From positions 1-19,733 of the forward strand of contig JAAEZW010000007.1 in the NCBI GenBank assembly GCA_018222665.1: a stretch of 19,733 nucleotides of DNA, given 5' to 3'. The stretch comes from Paracoccaceae bacterium. GTDB taxonomy: Bacteria > Pseudomonadota > Alphaproteobacteria > Rhodobacterales > Rhodobacteraceae. The notes beneath the pieces are model-generated. The model did not search any database. It was not told where the DNA came from and saw only the letters and a list, made by a program, of their open reading frames with translations. Made by a program: the position numbers and the translations under genes. This document shows positions 8,096 through 15,373 of this stretch, in pieces. The first letter of the stretch is position 1, and each line of letters opens with the position of its first letter.

Positions 8096-8890
8096 ATGGA
8101 AAACGAAGCGATCATTCGATTATCGATCTTTCTAGGGATTTTTGGAGCCCTCTCTTTGGTTGAGGTTCTGAAACCGCGTCGCGCACGTGTTGTTAGCCGA
8201 AAAAAGCGGTGGTTCACAAATTGGGGCATCATCCTTGTTGATACGCTTGGATTGCGTTTATTGGCACTGGTACTCCCCATGCTGGCAGTCGGGGCGGCAG
8301 TGGATGCACATGCCCTTGGACTGGGACTATTTAACATACTCGATTTGCCAATCGCGGTTGAATTTATACTGGCGATTTTGGTGTTGGATTTTGCACTTTG
8401 GTTACAACATCTTCTGACACATAAAATCCCGTTCCTGTGGCGATTACACCGCGTGCATCACGCAGATCGCGACATGGATGTGACAACCGCGATCCGATTT
8501 CATCCCATCGAAATTCTATTGTCCATGCTGTTAAAAATTGGACTGGTTTACCTCTTGGGGCCATCCGCACTTGCGGTGATCGTGTTTGAAATCATGCTAA
8601 ATGGGCTGGCCATGTTTAATCACGCAAATATCCATCTGCCCCAGCGCATTGACCAGATTGTGCGTAAAATCATTGTGACTCCAGATATGCATCGGGTGCA
8701 TCATTCTGTTGAACGCAGCGAACATGACTCCAACTACGGCTTTGCTTTGTCTCTTTGGGATCAAGTATTCGGCACCTATGTCGCCCAACCAAACAATGGG
8801 CACGACGATATGAGCGTTGGATTGCAATGGCAGGATACGCGCCCTGATCAACTATGGTGGAGTTTATGGCTACCCTTTCGAAGCAAATAG
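8096..8890 (+). CDS. Sterol desaturase/fatty acid hydroxylase-superfamily membrane enzyme
   Basis: A 264-residue membrane protein with the histidine boxes that hold the di-iron site of the superfamily. Seen: H105-x3-H109 (QHLLTH), H118 with H121-H122 (HRVHH), isolated histidines at 136 and 176/180 (NHANIH), and H199 with H202-H203 (HRVHH), between hydrophobic segments at about residues 5-25, 45-67, 85-103 and 140-175. The enzymes hydroxylate or desaturate lipids with O2. The substrate cannot be read from sequence. The gene lies 41 bp after argB and overlaps the next gene by 25 bp, so it could be co-transcribed with either. Confidence 0.9.
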   Translation: MENEAIIRLSIFLGIFGALSLVEVLKPRRARVVSRKKRWFTNWGIILVDTLGLRLLALVLPMLAVGAAVDAHALGLGLFNILDLPIAVEFILAILVLDFALWLQHLLTHKIPFLWRLHRVHHADRDMDVTTAIRFHPIEILLSMLLKIGLVYLLGPSALAVIVFEIMLNGLAMFNHANIHLPQRIDQIVRKIIVTPDMHRVHHSVERSEHDSNYGFALSLWDQVFGTYVAQPNNGHDDMSVGLQWQDTRPDQLWWSLWLPFRSK

Positions 8891-9546
8891 GATTTGATGA
8901 TCTATCGGGCGCGTGCGCTGCGCATGGATTGCGGATTGCAGGGGTGTGCGATGTGCGCGGTGATGATAGTCTGCCTAATCTCGCTTCATTGGTATTGCTT
9001 GCCCCACATGAACCGGGGTTTTGGGATGTGTTTGCAAATTCTGCTGAATATAATGACGGGTTTGAACACCCCATGGATCGTTGGTCCGCGCGTGTGATCG
9101 GAAATTTAAGCACCGAATGTGGTGGAACCCCCTATTTCCCGTTTGGTGGCGCCCCCTATCATCCATTTTATTCTTGGGCACTCAACACCGGGCACGTCTA
9201 TGCCTCTCCTCTGCGATTTTTGGTGGACCATGAAAGCGGGCTTTATGTATCGTTTCGGGGAGCAATTGGATTTGCTCATGAAATCAAAGATCTTCGCCCA
9301 ATTCTAAAGACGCCATGCGCGGGATGTGCAGCACCCTGTTTAACCAATTGCCCTGCTGATGCATTGGATGAAAACGATTACAATGTTCCAAAATGCAAAT
9401 CACATCTGATAAACGCATCCGAAAGTTGCGAAACATTCGGATGTGCTGCGCGGCGCGCCTGCCCGCACACTGCGAAAACACAGCGACCAACAGCGCATGC
9501 ACAATTTCATATGCGCGCCTTTATTGGGGGCATAACCCCGAATTAA
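8866..9546 (+). CDS. Ferredoxin-like protein with a probable two-cluster [4Fe-4S] domain
   Basis: A 226-residue protein. The C-terminal part has CAGCAAPCLTNCP, a Cys-x2-Cys-x3-Cys-x3-Cys-Pro cluster motif, followed after about 30 residues by CETFGCAARRACP, which supplies cysteines for a second cluster. The arrangement recalls the tandem cluster domain of epoxyqueuosine reductase (QueG), but the catalytic N-terminal domain of QueG is not recognisable. The N-terminal half is soluble and lacks cysteine clusters. Its redox partner is not known; the desaturase-like enzyme, whose frame it overlaps by 25 bp, is a candidate, because di-iron hydroxylases need an electron donor. Start: ATG 8866 after GGTGGAG; an ATG at 8854 is also in frame. 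The 3' end overlaps neuB by 4 bp, convergently. Confidence 0.72.
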   Translation: MATLSKQIGFDDLSGACAAHGLRIAGVCDVRGDDSLPNLASLVLLAPHEPGFWDVFANSAEYNDGFEHPMDRWSARVIGNLSTECGGTPYFPFGGAPYHPFYSWALNTGHVYASPLRFLVDHESGLYVSFRGAIGFAHEIKDLRPILKTPCAGCAAPCLTNCPADALDENDYNVPKCKSHLINASESCETFGCAARRACPHTAKTQRPTAHAQFHMRAFIGGITPN

Positions 9547-10574
9547 TGTTCGAAATCAGACCACTTTAGCTGTTGGTTGCGTGTCACCGCCACCTTAAGT
9601 GTTTTGCCAACAACCTTATCAAACTCAAATCCCGCGATTTCACCCGACCCTGGACGGCGTGCCCAGATATCTGATTCCGTAATCACGTGACCCGCGGCCA
9701 AATCTGCATCCGCGACAACAGACGCACGGGCAAAGCGATACACATCCTCTTCAGGACCTGTGCGCTGTTTTGGGTTCATCAGTGCGGTGTGGATTTCACG
9801 GGATCGGTCAATCAAAAACCGCAACTCCGCAGGGTCCATTGAATTGATAATGTCGGGCCCATTGCGATAGCGTGTATCAGTGTAGTGACGTTCCAATATC
9901 GACGCGCCCAGCGCGACAGAGGCCAGCGCCATTTCAGGGCCGATTGAGTGATCAGAAAAACCAACAACCGCATTTGGGAAGGCCGATTTCAAATCGGTCA
10001 CACCCTGCAAACTGACAATTTCAGGCGGTGAGGGGTAAAGGTTCGTGCATTCCAACAACGCATATTCAATGCCCGCATCCTCAAGGATTTGAACGCTTTC
10101 TTGCAGGGTTTCAATCGTCTGCATGCCCGTTGACATAATCACGGGCTTACCCTTGCGCGCGATGTGACGAATTAGGGGCAGATTGTCCGCCTCACCCGAT
10201 CCGATTTTGTATGCAGGCACGTCCAAGGTTTCCAAGAAATCTGCCGCGGCACGTGAGAAGGGTGTTGAGATATAGATCAATCCCAATTCTTCGGTGTAGC
10301 GTTTTAGTTCGGCTTCATCTTCGCGCGACAACGCACATTGTGCCATGACATCCCAAATGGACACATCCGCATTCGGTGGGAAAATCTGTTTCGCCTCAAT
10401 CGTCATTTCATCTTCGACGATGTGCGTCTGATGCTTCACACATTCGCACCCAGAAAGTGCCGCAAGGCGCACCATGTTTTTAGCGACCTCTAAATCACCC
10501 CCATGGTTAATGCCGATTTCCGCAATCACAAGGGGGGGTTGGGACGGTGATATTTCGCGATTACCGATTTTCAT
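9543..10574 (-). CDS. NeuB-family nonulosonic acid synthase
   Basis: A 343-residue enzyme of the sialic/legionaminic/pseudaminic acid synthase family, which condenses phosphoenolpyruvate with a hexosamine derivative. Seen: the barrel start LVIAEIGINHGGDLEVAK, KHQTHIVEDEMT, PAYKIGSGEADNLP, KPVIMSTGM, and VGFSDHSIG, then a C-terminal SAF (antifreeze-like) domain from about residue 280 (ARASVVADADLAAGHVI...). Sequence inspection does not separate N-acetylneuraminate, legionaminate and pseudaminate synthases. GAGG lies 6 nt upstream of the ATG. No sugar epimerase or CMP-transferase gene lies next to it, which is unusual. It sits 68 bp after the SH3-domain gene on the same strand. Confidence 0.9.
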   Translation of the reverse strand: MKIGNREISPSQPPLVIAEIGINHGGDLEVAKNMVRLAALSGCECVKHQTHIVEDEMTIEAKQIFPPNADVSIWDVMAQCALSREDEAELKRYTEELGLIYISTPFSRAAADFLETLDVPAYKIGSGEADNLPLIRHIARKGKPVIMSTGMQTIETLQESVQILEDAGIEYALLECTNLYPSPPEIVSLQGVTDLKSAFPNAVVGFSDHSIGPEMALASVALGASILERHYTDTRYRNGPDIINSMDPAELRFLIDRSREIHTALMNPKQRTGPEEDVYRFARASVVADADLAAGHVITESDIWARRPGSGEIAGFEFDKVVGKTLKVAVTRNQQLKWSDFEH

Positions 10575-10642
10575 GGTCGCCTCGTAAGAAATTCTCTTTC
10601 TGTTTGCCGCATATAATCAGCAACCGCGCCGCTGGCAAAGGG

Positions 10643-11143
10643 CTATTCATGTGTCTCACTGGGATAGACGCCCCAAAGGGCGGATTTTTGCGCCCATCCT
10701 TTGTACCCTCCCGCTTCAACTTCGCACCACGTCTTGGTACAGGTGCCCAAATCCGCAACAACGTTTTTTTCAAATCGTGCGACGACAGTTGCATTTTCAT
10801 CGGGCTTACGAAAAACATTGGTCAAATCCTGAATGATTAAAACCGTGCGCACGCCAGACAAAAGTGAATAGTGTATCCAACCACCTGCGCCCTCATAATC
10901 ACGGACGCGTCGCCAATTTTCGTATTCGGCATAAATTTCCAACGGGACGCCGCGCCGCTTATATACCCAATCAATTTTATGCGATAGGGACGGACCACGC
11001 CGCGCATTCGCCTCGCCCGCTTTTAATGACACATACCGCGGCATTGGCAGGTTTGTGACTGGTCCCTTTTTCGTGGTTTCCGCAAGGATGGGTTGGGCGA
11101 AAAACATCACCACGCTGATACAGATCAAAATCGCTTTATGCAT
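10643..11143 (-). CDS. Exported bacterial SH3-domain protein
   Basis: A 166-residue protein with an N-terminal signal peptide (MHKAILICISVVMFFAQPILA, probable cleavage after ILA) and two SH3-like repeats: one around VSLKAGEANARRGPS, a typical bacterial SH3 opening with the NxRxGPS pattern, and one ending KGWAQKSALWGVYP with a cysteine pair CTKTWC. Such domains in the envelope often bind peptidoglycan or proteins. I chose the ATG at 11143 because the longer reading from the GTG at 11206 puts a charged extension ahead of the signal peptide. It is divergent from the 2-hydroxyacid dehydrogenase gene across 109 bp and lies upstream of the neuB-like gene. Confidence 0.82.
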   Translation of the reverse strand: MHKAILICISVVMFFAQPILAETTKKGPVTNLPMPRYVSLKAGEANARRGPSLSHKIDWVYKRRGVPLEIYAEYENWRRVRDYEGAGGWIHYSLLSGVRTVLIIQDLTNVFRKPDENATVVARFEKNVVADLGTCTKTWCEVEAGGYKGWAQKSALWGVYPSETHE

Positions 11144-11252
11144 CTTTTGCTCACTCGGTACTGCTCTTTTTGGAATGGGTTCTTGTGCCCAAGGAATTTT
11201 TATCACACTCTGCCACCAATGATAAACGGATTAAAGCCTACGGAGCCTATCG

Positions 11253-12239
11253 ATGTCAGGAAATCGGACGAAAGTTGTGTTAACCCGACGGTTGCCCGAA
11301 CCTGTCGAGATCCGATTGAAAGAGCTTTTTGACGTCACCCTTCGTGACCATCAGACACCAATGTCACGCGCTGAATTGGTAAATGCGGTCAAAACCTGTG
11401 ATGTCCTGGTCCCGACGATCACAGATAAGATTGATGCAGGGCTGTTGGGGCAAGCAGGTGAAAATTTAAAACTGATCGCGAATTTTGGTGCAGGGATTGA
11501 TCACATTGACGTGGAAACAGCACGTCAGAGGGGCATTTTGGTGTCAAACACACCTGATGTCGTCACCGAGGATACCGCCGATATGGCCATGGCTCTATTG
11601 ATGGCCGTTGTGCGCAAAATCCCCCAAGGCTTGCAGGCGATGCAATCGGGGGAATGGACAGGTTGGTCCCCCACTGCCTATTTGGGCGGCCGACTGGGTA
11701 GACGCAGGTTGGGCATATTGGGCATGGGGCGCATCGGTCAGGCCGTAGCACGACGCGCGAGCGCGTTTGGCATGCAAATCCACTATCATAATCGTCGCCG
11801 ATTACGCCCCGAGATTGAGGACACATTGGGCGCGACCTATTGGGAAAGTTTGGACCAAATGGTGGCGCGAATGGATATCCTGTCCATCAATTGTCCGCAT
11901 ACGCCATCAACCTTTCATTTGATGAACGCGCGTCGTTTGCGATTGTTGAAACCAAGTGCCGTTATCGTGAATACATCGCGCGGCGAAGTCATTGATGAAA
12001 ATGCGCTGACACGCATGTTGCGCGCCAATGAATTGGCGGGTGCGGGATTGGATGTGTATGAACACGGCACCGACATTAATCCACGCCTGCGGGAATTGGA
12101 CAATGTTGTCTTGCTGCCTCATATGGGATCAGCCACGCTAGAGGGTCGGGTTGAGATGGGGGAAAAGGTTATTATTAACATCAAAACCTTTGCTGACGGG
12201 CATCGCCCGCCAGACATGGTTGTCCCATCAATGCTGTAG
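11253..12239 (+). CDS. D-isomer-specific 2-hydroxyacid dehydrogenase (glyoxylate/hydroxypyruvate reductase type)
   Basis: A 328-residue NAD(P)-dependent dehydrogenase. Seen: the dinucleotide-binding motif LGILGMGRIGQAVARRA, the catalytic arginine in VIVNTSRGEVIDE, and the catalytic histidine in LLPHMGSAT, with substrate-side NFGAGIDHIDV. These enzymes reduce 2-keto acids such as glyoxylate or hydroxypyruvate to D-2-hydroxyacids; the exact substrate cannot be read. GGAG (11242-11245) is 7 nt before the ATG. Its 3' end overlaps the convergent VOC dioxygenase gene by 12 bp (12228-12239), so no terminator lies between them. Confidence 0.93.
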   Translation: MSGNRTKVVLTRRLPEPVEIRLKELFDVTLRDHQTPMSRAELVNAVKTCDVLVPTITDKIDAGLLGQAGENLKLIANFGAGIDHIDVETARQRGILVSNTPDVVTEDTADMAMALLMAVVRKIPQGLQAMQSGEWTGWSPTAYLGGRLGRRRLGILGMGRIGQAVARRASAFGMQIHYHNRRRLRPEIEDTLGATYWESLDQMVARMDILSINCPHTPSTFHLMNARRLRLLKPSAVIVNTSRGEVIDENALTRMLRANELAGAGLDVYEHGTDINPRLRELDNVVLLPHMGSATLEGRVEMGEKVIINIKTFADGHRPPDMVVPSML

Positions 12240-13166
12240 GTTTTTCAGCGGCTCTAGGGTTTGTTGCAAACGTGCACGACGTTTTTCATGCTGTTCGGGG
12301 AGTTTGAGCGAGGTCCCCAGTGATGCCACATCTTCATCCGCGGTGAACCCTGGTTCATCTGTGGCAACTTCAAACAATACGCCCGCAGGTGTGCGGAAAT
12401 AGATTGCGTGAAAATAATTGCGATCGCGCACGTCAGTCACGCGATACCCTGCATCCGTTAATGCCGATTGAACCGCCAATTGGTCTGCTTTCGTTGACAC
12501 GGAAAACGCGATGTGATGCACCGATCCTGCACCCTCTTTCGATTTTTCGGCATTGGGCAGTTCGATCACATCAATTTTATTCGCCGCATTTCCGTTGGCG
12601 ACTGTCAAACGTGTAACCGCGCCTTCTGTTGCGGACAAAGAATAGCCCATGAACGTCAGCAATTCGATCATTGGGGCCGCATCATTGATACGCATATCCG
12701 CCGAGTGAAATCCGCGAATTGCGTGCTCTGCGGGAATGTCATCAGTGGTCCAAGGTGTGCGATCATCCGCGGCCTCGACCAAGGCAAAGCGATCCCCGTC
12801 AGGGCCATAAAACTCCAAACGCTGTTCCCCAAAGCGATTGGTTGGCGTTGCGTGGCCCGCACCAATCGCGTGTAAGCGTTCATGCCAAAACGGAATGCTG
12901 CCTATTGGAATGCTAAAGGCTGTTGTGCCCACTTCACCCGTGCCACGGCGCCCGCGCGCAATGTTCGGAAACGGAAAATACGTCAGAACACTGCCTGCAT
13001 TTCCAACCTTATCCCCGTAATAGAGGTGATATACCTCGGGGTTGTCGAAATTCACTGTAGCCTTAATTCGGCGCAGGCCCAAACCTTCGGAAAAGAATGT
13101 GTTATTTTCGGATGCAGATGACGCCAAAGATGTGACGTGGTGCAATCCATTGATCTGATGTAACAT
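12228..13166 (-). CDS. VOC-family ring-cleaving dioxygenase (glyoxalase-fold, MhqO-like)
   Basis: A 312-residue protein with two vicinal-oxygen-chelate halves. Seen: an N-terminal GLHHVTSLASSA and a C-terminal VHHIAFSVST, each giving a metal-binding histidine, and LFEVATDEPGF, giving the glutamate ligand; the first half also has RLEFYGPDGDRFALVE. Family relatives are described as hydroquinone-specific or other ring-cleaving dioxygenases; the substrate here is inferred. The ribosome-binding site AGGGG lies inside an inverted repeat at 13169-13205 (see separate entry). The gene is downstream of phaB but separated by a terminator, so it should have its own promoter. Confidence 0.85.
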   Translation of the reverse strand: MLHQINGLHHVTSLASSASENNTFFSEGLGLRRIKATVNFDNPEVYHLYYGDKVGNAGSVLTYFPFPNIARGRRGTGEVGTTAFSIPIGSIPFWHERLHAIGAGHATPTNRFGEQRLEFYGPDGDRFALVEAADDRTPWTTDDIPAEHAIRGFHSADMRINDAAPMIELLTFMGYSLSATEGAVTRLTVANGNAANKIDVIELPNAEKSKEGAGSVHHIAFSVSTKADQLAVQSALTDAGYRVTDVRDRNYFHAIYFRTPAGVLFEVATDEPGFTADEDVASLGTSLKLPEQHEKRRARLQQTLEPLKNLQH

Positions 13167-13168
13167 CG

Positions 13169-13205
13169 GTGACCCCTTTTTTGTTTATTTGTAAACTAGG
13201 GTCAC
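13169..13205 (-). promoter_or_regulatory. Nested inverted repeat covering the dioxygenase ribosome-binding site
   Basis: Outer arms GTGACCC (13169-13175 on plus) and GGGTCAC (13199-13205) are perfect 7-bp complements; inside lies GTTTA (13183-13187)/TAAAC (13192-13196) with a 4-nt loop. On the minus strand the proximal arm contains the GGG of the ribosome-binding site. A weak -35-like TTGGCA (plus 13207-13212) lies just upstream, and any -10 would fall within the repeat. The element could be an operator for a repressor or an RNA hairpin that hides the ribosome-binding site. Confidence 0.5.
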
Positions 13206-13225
13206 GTGCCAAAAAGGAAATTTAC

Positions 13226-13256
13226 AAAAAATGCGCGGGGCCTGTGCAGCCGCGCA
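13226..13256 (-). terminator. Rho-independent terminator after phaB
   Basis: On the minus strand TGCGCGG (from plus 13250-13256) pairs with CCGCGCA (plus 13232-13238) across an 11-nt loop, followed directly by a run of six T (plus 13226-13231). It begins 10 bp past the phaB stop, so it should end the phaB transcript before the dioxygenase gene. Confidence 0.85.
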
Positions 13257-13265
13257 CAGATCACA

Positions 13266-13988
13266 TTATACGAAAAATTGACCGCCGTTTGCAGAAATCG
13301 TTGAACCGTTGATGAAACCAGCGTCATCAGAAGCAAGGAATACAACACAGCGCGCAATTTCTTCAGGCTCGCCCAGACGGCCAGTTGGAATTTGGCCAAT
13401 GATGCTTTCACGCACTTTTTCAGGTACGGCCATAACCATTTCTGTTGCGATGTAACCTGGGCAAATCGCGTTTGCGGTAATTCCTGCGCGCGCGCCCTCT
13501 TGAGCCAATGATTTCACAATACCCAAATCACCTGCTTTGGTTGCGGCATAGTTCACTTGGGCGAACTGTCCTTTTTGTCCGTTGATTGACGAAATGACGA
13601 TAACACGGCCAAATTTGCGCTCACGCATTCCAGGCCAGATTGGGTGGACTGTGTTGAACACACCTGTTAAATTCGTATTAACGACTTGATGCCACATCTC
13701 TGGTGTCATCTTGTGGAATGGGGCGTCTTTGGTGATACCAGCGTTTGCAACAACCACGTCAATCTGGCCTAATTCTGCCTCGACCTTGGCGATGCCTGCA
13801 GTACTTTCTTCGTAATCCGCAACATTCCATTTATACGTTTTGATGCCTGTTTCGGCAGTAAAGTTTGCCGCCGCCTCATCGTTGCCCGCATATGTGGCTG
13901 CAACCTCATATCCCTCCGCTTTCAGCGCTTTTGAAATTGCCGCGCCGATACCGCGCGAACCACCAGTGACCAATGCTACACGAGCCAT
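13266..13988 (-). CDS. phaB: Acetoacetyl-CoA reductase
   Basis: A 240-residue short-chain dehydrogenase that reduces acetoacetyl-CoA to (R)-3-hydroxybutyryl-CoA, the monomer for polyhydroxybutyrate. Seen: the cofactor motif TGGSRGIG (residues 8-15), NAG in VVANAGITKD, the catalytic serine in VISSINGQ, and the YxxxK pair in NYAATKAG; the terminal GGQFF and the long segment GQKGQFAQVNY are typical of PhaB. I chose the ATG at 13988 because GGAGGACGAA precedes it; a TTG at 14000 is in frame but lies upstream of this site. phaA lies upstream on the same strand, with a terminator and a TGC-rich palindrome between, so phaB may also have its own promoter. Confidence 0.95.
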   Translation of the reverse strand: MARVALVTGGSRGIGAAISKALKAEGYEVAATYAGNDEAAANFTAETGIKTYKWNVADYEESTAGIAKVEAELGQIDVVVANAGITKDAPFHKMTPEMWHQVVNTNLTGVFNTVHPIWPGMRERKFGRVIVISSINGQKGQFAQVNYAATKAGDLGIVKSLAQEGARAGITANAICPGYIATEMVMAVPEKVRESIIGQIPTGRLGEPEEIARCVVFLASDDAGFINGSTISANGGQFFV

Positions 13989-14019
13989 TTCGTCCTCCAA
14001 ATAAAGTCTTCACGTAATT

Positions 14020-14048
14020 GTATTACTAATTTTTAAAAATCTTAGCAA
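14020..14048 (-). promoter_or_regulatory. Possible promoter of phaB
   Basis: On the minus strand TTGCTA (plus 14043-14048) and TAATAC (plus 14020-14025) are separated by 17 bp, within an A/T-rich stretch just downstream of the palindrome at 14067-14083. The match to the consensus is moderate (4 of 6 and 3 of 6). A transcript would begin near 14012, about 24 nt ahead of the phaB ATG. Confidence 0.35.
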
Positions 14049-14066
14049 TATTGTTACAACGTCAAA

Positions 14067-14083
14067 TTGCCGCACTGCGGCAC
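14067..14083. promoter_or_regulatory. TGC-rich palindrome upstream of phaB, candidate PhaR operator
   Basis: TTGCCGCACTGCGGCAC contains the perfect symmetric core TGCCGCA-C-TGCGGCA (14068-14082), 79-95 bp upstream of the phaB ATG. It matches the site upstream of phaA (15344-15360) at 13 of 17 positions in the same orientation. PhaR, the PHB-sensing repressor described in Paracoccus denitrificans, binds TGC-rich sites of this kind. The assignment is inference; no phaR gene is in the window. Confidence 0.5.
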
Positions 14084-14105
14084 AAAAAAGGGGCCCGAAG
14101 CCCCC
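14084..14105 (-). terminator. Rho-independent terminator after phaA
   Basis: Minus strand: GGGGC (plus 14100-14104) pairs with GCCCC (plus 14090-14094) around a TTCGG loop, followed by six T (plus 14084-14089). It starts 13 bp after the phaA stop and should limit read-through into phaB, so phaA and phaB are probably at least partly separate transcripts. Confidence 0.85.
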
Positions 14106-14117
14106 AATTGTTTTCGA

Positions 14118-15293
14118 TTATGGACGTTCGATACACATCGCAACGCCCATGCCGCCACCGATGCATAGGGTGGCGAGGCCTTTTTTCGCGTCGCGACGCT
14201 GCATTTCGAACAACAATGTATTCAAAACGCGGGCACCTGATGCACCAATTGGGTGACCGATTGCAATTGCACCGCCATTAACGTTTACGATTGATGGATC
14301 CCAACCCATGTCCTTATTCACAGCGCAGGCTTGCGCAGCAAAGGCCTCGTTCGCTTCAACCAAATCAAGATCAGAAACAGACCAACCCGCCTTGTCCAAG
14401 GCTTTGCGGCTGGCGTAAATGGGGCCAACACCCATGATTTTTGGATCCAAGCCAGCGGTTGCATAGGATGCGATGCGCGCCATTGGCGTGATGCCACGCT
14501 TTTCCGCTTCTTCTGCTGACATCAACAAAACGCCCGCAGCACCGTCATTTAGGCCCGAGGCATTTGCCGCCGTCACACTGCCATCTTTGGTGAAAGCTGG
14601 GCGCAATTTTTGCATGCTTTCGATCGTCGCGCCGTGGCGGATATATTCATCTTTGTCGACGACAATATCAGCTTTGCGCGTTTTTACGGTGAATGGGATC
14701 ACCTCATCATCAAAACGTCCCGCTTTTTGCGCCGCTTCTGCTTTGTTTTGAGAGGCCAGTGCAAATTCATCCTGCATGTCGCGGCTGATCTGCCATTGTT
14801 CTGCAACGTTTTCCGCGGTTTGGCCCATGTGATACCCGTTAAAGGCATCCCACAATCCGTCACGGATCATGCTATCGATGTATTTCATATCGCCCATTTT
14901 TTGACCCGCACGCAAATGCGCAACATGGGGCGAAAGTGTCATGTTTTCCTGGCCACCCGCACAAACAATGGAAGCGTCACCCAGTTGAATGTGTTGTGCG
15001 CCCAATGCGACGGCACGCAATCCTGAACCGCATACTTGGTTCAGACCCCAAGCCGCGCTTTCGATAGGAAGGCCTGCGTTGATGTGTGCCTGACGCGCAG
15101 GGTTTTGACCCTGACCCGCTGTCAAAACCTGACCCATGATTGTTTCTGAAACGTCGGCTTTATCAATACCTGCGCGTTCCACCAATGCCTCAAGTACAGC
15201 CGCACCCAAATCGTGCGCAGGTGTGTTTGCAAAAGATCCGCCAAAACTGCCGACTGCGGTCCGTGCAGCAGACGCGATAACTACGTTTGTCAT
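14118..15293 (-). CDS. phaA: Acetyl-CoA C-acetyltransferase (beta-ketothiolase)
   Basis: A 391-residue biosynthetic thiolase that condenses two acetyl-CoA to acetoacetyl-CoA, the first step of polyhydroxybutyrate synthesis. Seen: the nucleophilic cysteine C88 in [11 protein letters not shown]347 in [10 protein letters not shown], and the second catalytic cysteine C377 in LCIGGGMG; the N-terminal [13 protein letters not shown] is the usual opening. Length is that of the family. GGAGGACTTT precedes the ATG at 15293 and decides it over an in-frame upstream start at 15305. A terminator follows. It is probably regulated together with phaB through the palindrome at 15344-15360. Confidence 0.96.
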   Translation of the reverse strand: MTNVVIASAARTAVGSFGGSFANTPAHDLGAAVLEALVERAGIDKADVSETIMGQVLTAGQGQNPARQAHINAGLPIESAAWGLNQVCGSGLRAVALGAQHIQLGDASIVCAGGQENMTLSPHVAHLRAGQKMGDMKYIDSMIRDGLWDAFNGYHMGQTAENVAEQWQISRDMQDEFALASQNKAEAAQKAGRFDDEVIPFTVKTRKADIVVDKDEYIRHGATIESMQKLRPAFTKDGSVTAANASGLNDGAAGVLLMSAEEAEKRGITPMARIASYATAGLDPKIMGVGPIYASRKALDKAGWSVSDLDLVEANEAFAAQACAVNKDMGWDPSIVNVNGGAIAIGHPIGASGARVLNTLLFEMQRRDAKKGLATLCIGGGMGVAMCIERP

Positions 15294-15343
15294 AAAGTCC
15301 TCCATCTCATGGTGCGTGTCGCACGCTCAGAGACATATCGAAT

Positions 15344-15360
15344 TTGCTGCATCGCGGCAA
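15344..15360. promoter_or_regulatory. TGC-rich palindrome upstream of phaA, candidate PhaR operator
   Basis: TTGCTGCATCGCGGCAA is an imperfect palindrome (outer TTGC/GCAA exact), 51-67 bp upstream of the phaA ATG and between phaA and the EAL pseudogene. It aligns with the site upstream of phaB at 13 of 17 positions. The shared pattern on the plus strand is TTGC-Y-GCA-YY-GCGGCA. Confidence 0.5.
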
Positions 15361-15373
15361 CAGTGTAAAAGTG

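Noticed and set aside
8670..9113. Open frame of 147 codons on the minus strand
   Set aside because: It crosses the overlap between the desaturase-like and ferredoxin-like genes on the opposite strand and has no motif or ribosome-binding site.
14610..15026. Open frame of 138 codons on the plus strand
   Set aside because: It is antisense to phaA, whose catalytic residues are all in place.
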